A DNA stretch of 64,000 nucleotides. Origin: Oenanthe sinensis (Eukaryota; Streptophyta; Magnoliopsida; Apiales; Apiaceae). The notes beneath the pieces are model-generated. The model was not told the origin of the DNA. It was given only the letters and a program-made list of their open reading frames with translations, and ran no database searches. Made by a program: the position numbers and the translations under genes. Where the stretch lies: assembly GCA_028671895.1 (NCBI GenBank), contig CM053801.1, positions 18,265,375-18,329,374 of the forward strand, in the 5' to 3' direction. Position 1 is the first letter of the stretch; the number at the start of each line of letters is the position of its first letter. Shown piece by piece: positions 61,083 through 64,000 of this stretch.

Positions 61083-62283
61083 TGTTAGGTGAGATAAGTG
61101 TTGCAGAAGGGGGTTAAATGCAACTTGGTTAATTATATCTAATTCTTGCTTACAACACATAAGAATAATAATTAACAAGTTTATGGTGCAAACATAAAAA
61201 CAGATAAGCAAAATAGTGTTTTAAACTTCAAAAATAATTTTATTATTTTTGTTTTGCTACAACTAACTGAAAATTAATTTCAGCTTCGATGGATACAATA
61301 ACAGTGAATTTGCTAATATTTCTATGTTTGAGAGAATATCTAGCCCAGTTGCGTAAGAGAAAATGTTTGCGAGATATATGTATTTATACTGAAACACATA
61401 TCTCACTTACATGTGCATTTTCCCTTGTTCCTAGAACAAACCTTGGAATAGAAACTATGTTTTTTCCATTCAAATTTGTCTTCATTCCATTTGTAGATAA
61501 AGAAACTCTGAGATATGTAGAAACATTTGACTCTTTCAGCACGCTTTAACTTTTGTTTGTCTTCTCCCAAGTTGCAGTAGTAGACTTGACAGATTACATA
61601 GACATGTCCAAATCATTCCTTGTAACTTCACTATCTCAATCTACTACTTGGAACAGACTGTCAGTTTCACTAAAATTTAATGACAACTTTTAGTTCATCA
61701 ATGGTGACAGTATCTTCGGCTCCACATATTTTGCTATCAAGCTTTGATAGTTTTCTAAAACATACTGTCTCCAAAGCTATTGTCAAGTATCTCTGCCAAT
61801 GTTACCGTCAACTATCTCCGCCAAAATTGCTGTCAGTAAAACTTGTTTTTTTCAAATCTTCATTCTCCGCCAAGTTTATTGTCAATAGAATAATTGTTGT
61901 CAGTAATACTTGTTGTCTTCAAAACTTCATTCTCCGCCAAGTTTACTGTCAATAGAATAGTTGATGTCGTCTGTCTCAATTGTGTTGTCACTTGAATATG
62001 TTGTCATAAGCTTGAGTGTTGAATGTTACTGTCGTGGATTTGAACCATGCTGTGCATGAACACTTTGTGAACTTCATTTTCATGAATCAAGTTATTACAT
62101 TTATATAAAACAGTAACTATTAAACTTACTTTCACCTATTTATCTTTGTTAAACATACTGTTTCAAGTGACTATTTAAATATATTTTTAATTTACATATG
62201 ACAGTACATTTTACTTAACTTATTATAAATTAAGAGTAAATAACTTTTAGTTGATTGCACTGTTAACACCATAATCTCTGACG
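61083..62283 (-). mobile_element. Solo LTR of the copia family
   Basis: It begins TGTTAGGTGAGATAAGTGTT, which reversed is the LTR 3' end (AACACTTATC...ACA). It ends in CACCATAATCTCTGACG, the reverse of the LTR start. All landmarks of the 3572 and 16343 LTRs are present in order, including the reversed TATA box near 61380 and many TACTGTCA motifs. It is about 1.2 kb with no internal region beside it, as expected after LTR-LTR recombination. Flanking 5-mers do not match, so the target duplication is lost or mutated. Confidence 0.85.
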
Positions 62284-63488
62284 CATCCTTTCTCTGTTAA
62301 ATTTAGTGATGTTGCAGTAGCAATTTGTTGGTGCGAGTACGAGATTAATGCAGTATTTCAATATTAACATAAATTTTATATTTATATTTTATACACACTA
62401 AATTCATCGGACTAAACAAAGCCACGTTCCCTAGCCTAAACAACATTTGATTTGACGGTCCTAGTTTTGAAGTCCAGCTTAAAAAATGAATAGGCTAAAA
62501 ACTCAAGATGTCAGTCAACAAGAAACAACCTAACTTATTTAGAAAAAAGTTGTAATATAATCTTATCGAAAATTATATAATAAGCTGGATCAAGGAATCA
62601 CCACTTATATAATTCAGTGATATAACCAAGCTCTGTGCTTGAATGAGAATAGAATTAAATAAAAAGAAAGTTAATTAAGATAATGAAAAATTGGAAAGAA
62701 GATAAGTTGATGGGAAAAAATAATTTAATATGTGGAGTAAAAAAAGTTGAAGTAACAAAAATATAGATTGTTGGGGAGGAATATAAATCCAATCCAATTA
62801 CCTGGGCAATTGGGACAGAACTAAAGAAATAAGTAATCGATGAGATTATTTAGATGAATGGAAGGGACAGAAACTCAATGAGTTGATCAATTCGCAGAGG
62901 ACATTCTGATCGATAGAATGTAAATTTGATGGATCACAGAAGGAATGATCGAAGTCCCATGTTCCAATCGATACTATGACATATATAGGCTGTGGTCAAT
63001 ATTAATGAAGCTAAAATTCGTTGAAATTATTTGATAACGAATCGAATCTAAATTAATTTGGATGTTACGTCCATCAATAAGTTATCAAGCCTAATACCGA
63101 TCACTTTAATTTAGATATATTTGATTTACTAGGCGTAAATACCGTTTTAAAGGCTTGTGGTGATAAAAACGCTTACTAGCTTCTTAATTGATACTAGTTT
63201 ATTTCTCAAGCGACATATTAGTTTACTTTTTTAATAATAATTTTATAATTAAATTTTTACATTTTTGAAAATTTATATTTATTCAATTTTAATATATTTT
63301 CTTCTAAAATAATAATAAGTTAGTTATTGATATTAGTTGATAATCAATTATTGTGCTCACAAAGAATCGAACATGAATCAATTAATTAAATAATTAATAA
63401 TATTTAGGAATTTACATCCTTACCCCGATGATCATACCATGTTATCTCTCTTATTCCAATTATATATAAGATATAATATAATATATTA
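62284..63488. other. AT-rich intergenic spacer
   Basis: No gene was seen on either strand. Confidence 0.4.
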
Positions 63489-63840
63489 CTCGCTTATAAC
63501 CCGTGCAGAACAAAGATGCTATTAATAAATTATATATTAATTATTTATATAATTTAAATATTTGATTTAATATGATAATTTATTCTATTATTAATTTCTT
63601 TTTACATTTTTCTATACAATGATGTTTATATATTAATATTCATAAAATTTAATGATAAGTCATAATTTTAAATAAATAAAAGAGTTTGAATGATAATGAA
63701 ATTGAGTTGAATGTGAGTGAACTATATTAAATAAAAATTATAGGATAAGTAAGATTCTTAAAATAGAAAATAGAAAATATAATTTAAATATAATATAATA
63801 TTATCCATGAACAGTTGTATAAAAGGAGTACTATCGGAGA
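63489..63840 (-). mobile_element. Helitron-like element (copy B)
   Basis: Reversed, it starts TCTCCGATAGTACTCC after an A and ends with a CTGCACGGGTTATAAGCGAG-type terminus before T, close to a Helitron 3' end although the last four bases read CGAG, not CTRR. The body matches copy A at 55515-55800. Confidence 0.55.
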
Positions 63841-63845
63841 TAGAG

Positions 63846-63874
63846 TTATATATATATATATATATATATATATC
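63846..63874. repeat. (TA)n microsatellite
   Basis: An uninterrupted run of about 14 TA units next to the 5' end of the Helitron-like copy B. Confidence 0.9.
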
Positions 63875-64000
63875 TTTTCTAAAATTAGATTTTATTAAAA
63901 TTAGATGGTTAGGATCGTTCCATGGTTCACCTAAAATTGAAAGGTTAGAATTTTTTTTATGGTTCAGCTAAGTGTTTCAAAAAAAAAGTTCTCTAGTTTG

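Noticed and set aside
61078..62288. A 5-bp target duplication around the solo LTR
   Set aside because: Flanks TAACC and CATCC do not match.
1..64000. CRISPR arrays, bacterial operons, rRNA or complete tRNA genes
   Set aside because: None seen. Gene structure is plant nuclear, and the regular CTGTC spacing in the LTR is too irregular and short for CRISPR.

Overview
The window is nuclear DNA from a flowering plant, almost certainly a dicot. It is AT-rich, its genes are split by GT-AG introns, and its gene products are plant types (a BTL3-like carrier, a CDKC kinase, a UBP3/UBP4 deubiquitinase, plastid ribosomal protein L29). The gaps are full of plant transposable elements. I cannot name the species from the sequence alone.

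Layout: (1) 1.2-2.7 kb, minus strand, a small three-exon gene of unknown function. (2) 3.1-3.55 kb, a long fold-back element. (3) 3572-17454, a complete but dead 13.9-kb Ty1/copia retrotransposon of the SIRE/Maximus kind. It has two 1.1-kb LTRs, a 5-bp target duplication (GATTA), a tRNA-Met primer site, a broken gag, a pol in one frame with seven premature stops, and a broken extra ORF region with its own promoter-like leader. (4) 17.5-23.4 kb, AT-rich spacer with two Stowaway-type MITEs. (5) 23486-27200, plus strand, a four-exon mitochondrial-type carrier. (6) 27945-32641, minus strand, an intact 12-exon CDKC kinase gene. (7) 34.1-37.2 kb, a 1.56-kb AT-rich tandem duplication. (8) 37230-42536, minus strand, a second CDKC copy with the same 12-exon structure but a stop codon in the kinase domain and a lost C-terminal tail. 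(9) About 42.7-48.1 kb, a Mutator-like element carrying a decayed FAR1-like transposase gene (itself split by a piece of the same copia LTR family) and a plant-mobile-domain fragment. (10) 48.7-49.6 kb, a Helitron-like element. (11) 50169-54992, minus strand, a six-exon UBP3/UBP4-type deubiquitinase. (12) 56141-57372, plus strand, the two-exon plastid L29 gene. (13) 57.4-64 kb, repeats: a degenerate element with a 168-bp tandem duplication, a 1.2-kb solo LTR of the 3.6-kb copia family, and a second Helitron-like family.

The five intact genes are unrelated housekeeping genes, not a pathway. CDKC (transcription elongation) and its decayed neighbour are a local duplication. UBP and L29 are divergently arranged around about 1.1 kb of shared upstream DNA.

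The most unusual signal is a short motif, TGACAGTA/TACTGTCA, that recurs throughout the copia family. It is arrayed about every 30 bp in one LTR copy, occurs in every LTR copy in the window, lies between pol and the extra ORF, and also sits inside coding sequence of gag and the extra ORF, where both orientations encode Thr-Val. It resembles a KNOX/TALE homeodomain site and may be a host-factor or self-recognition site array.
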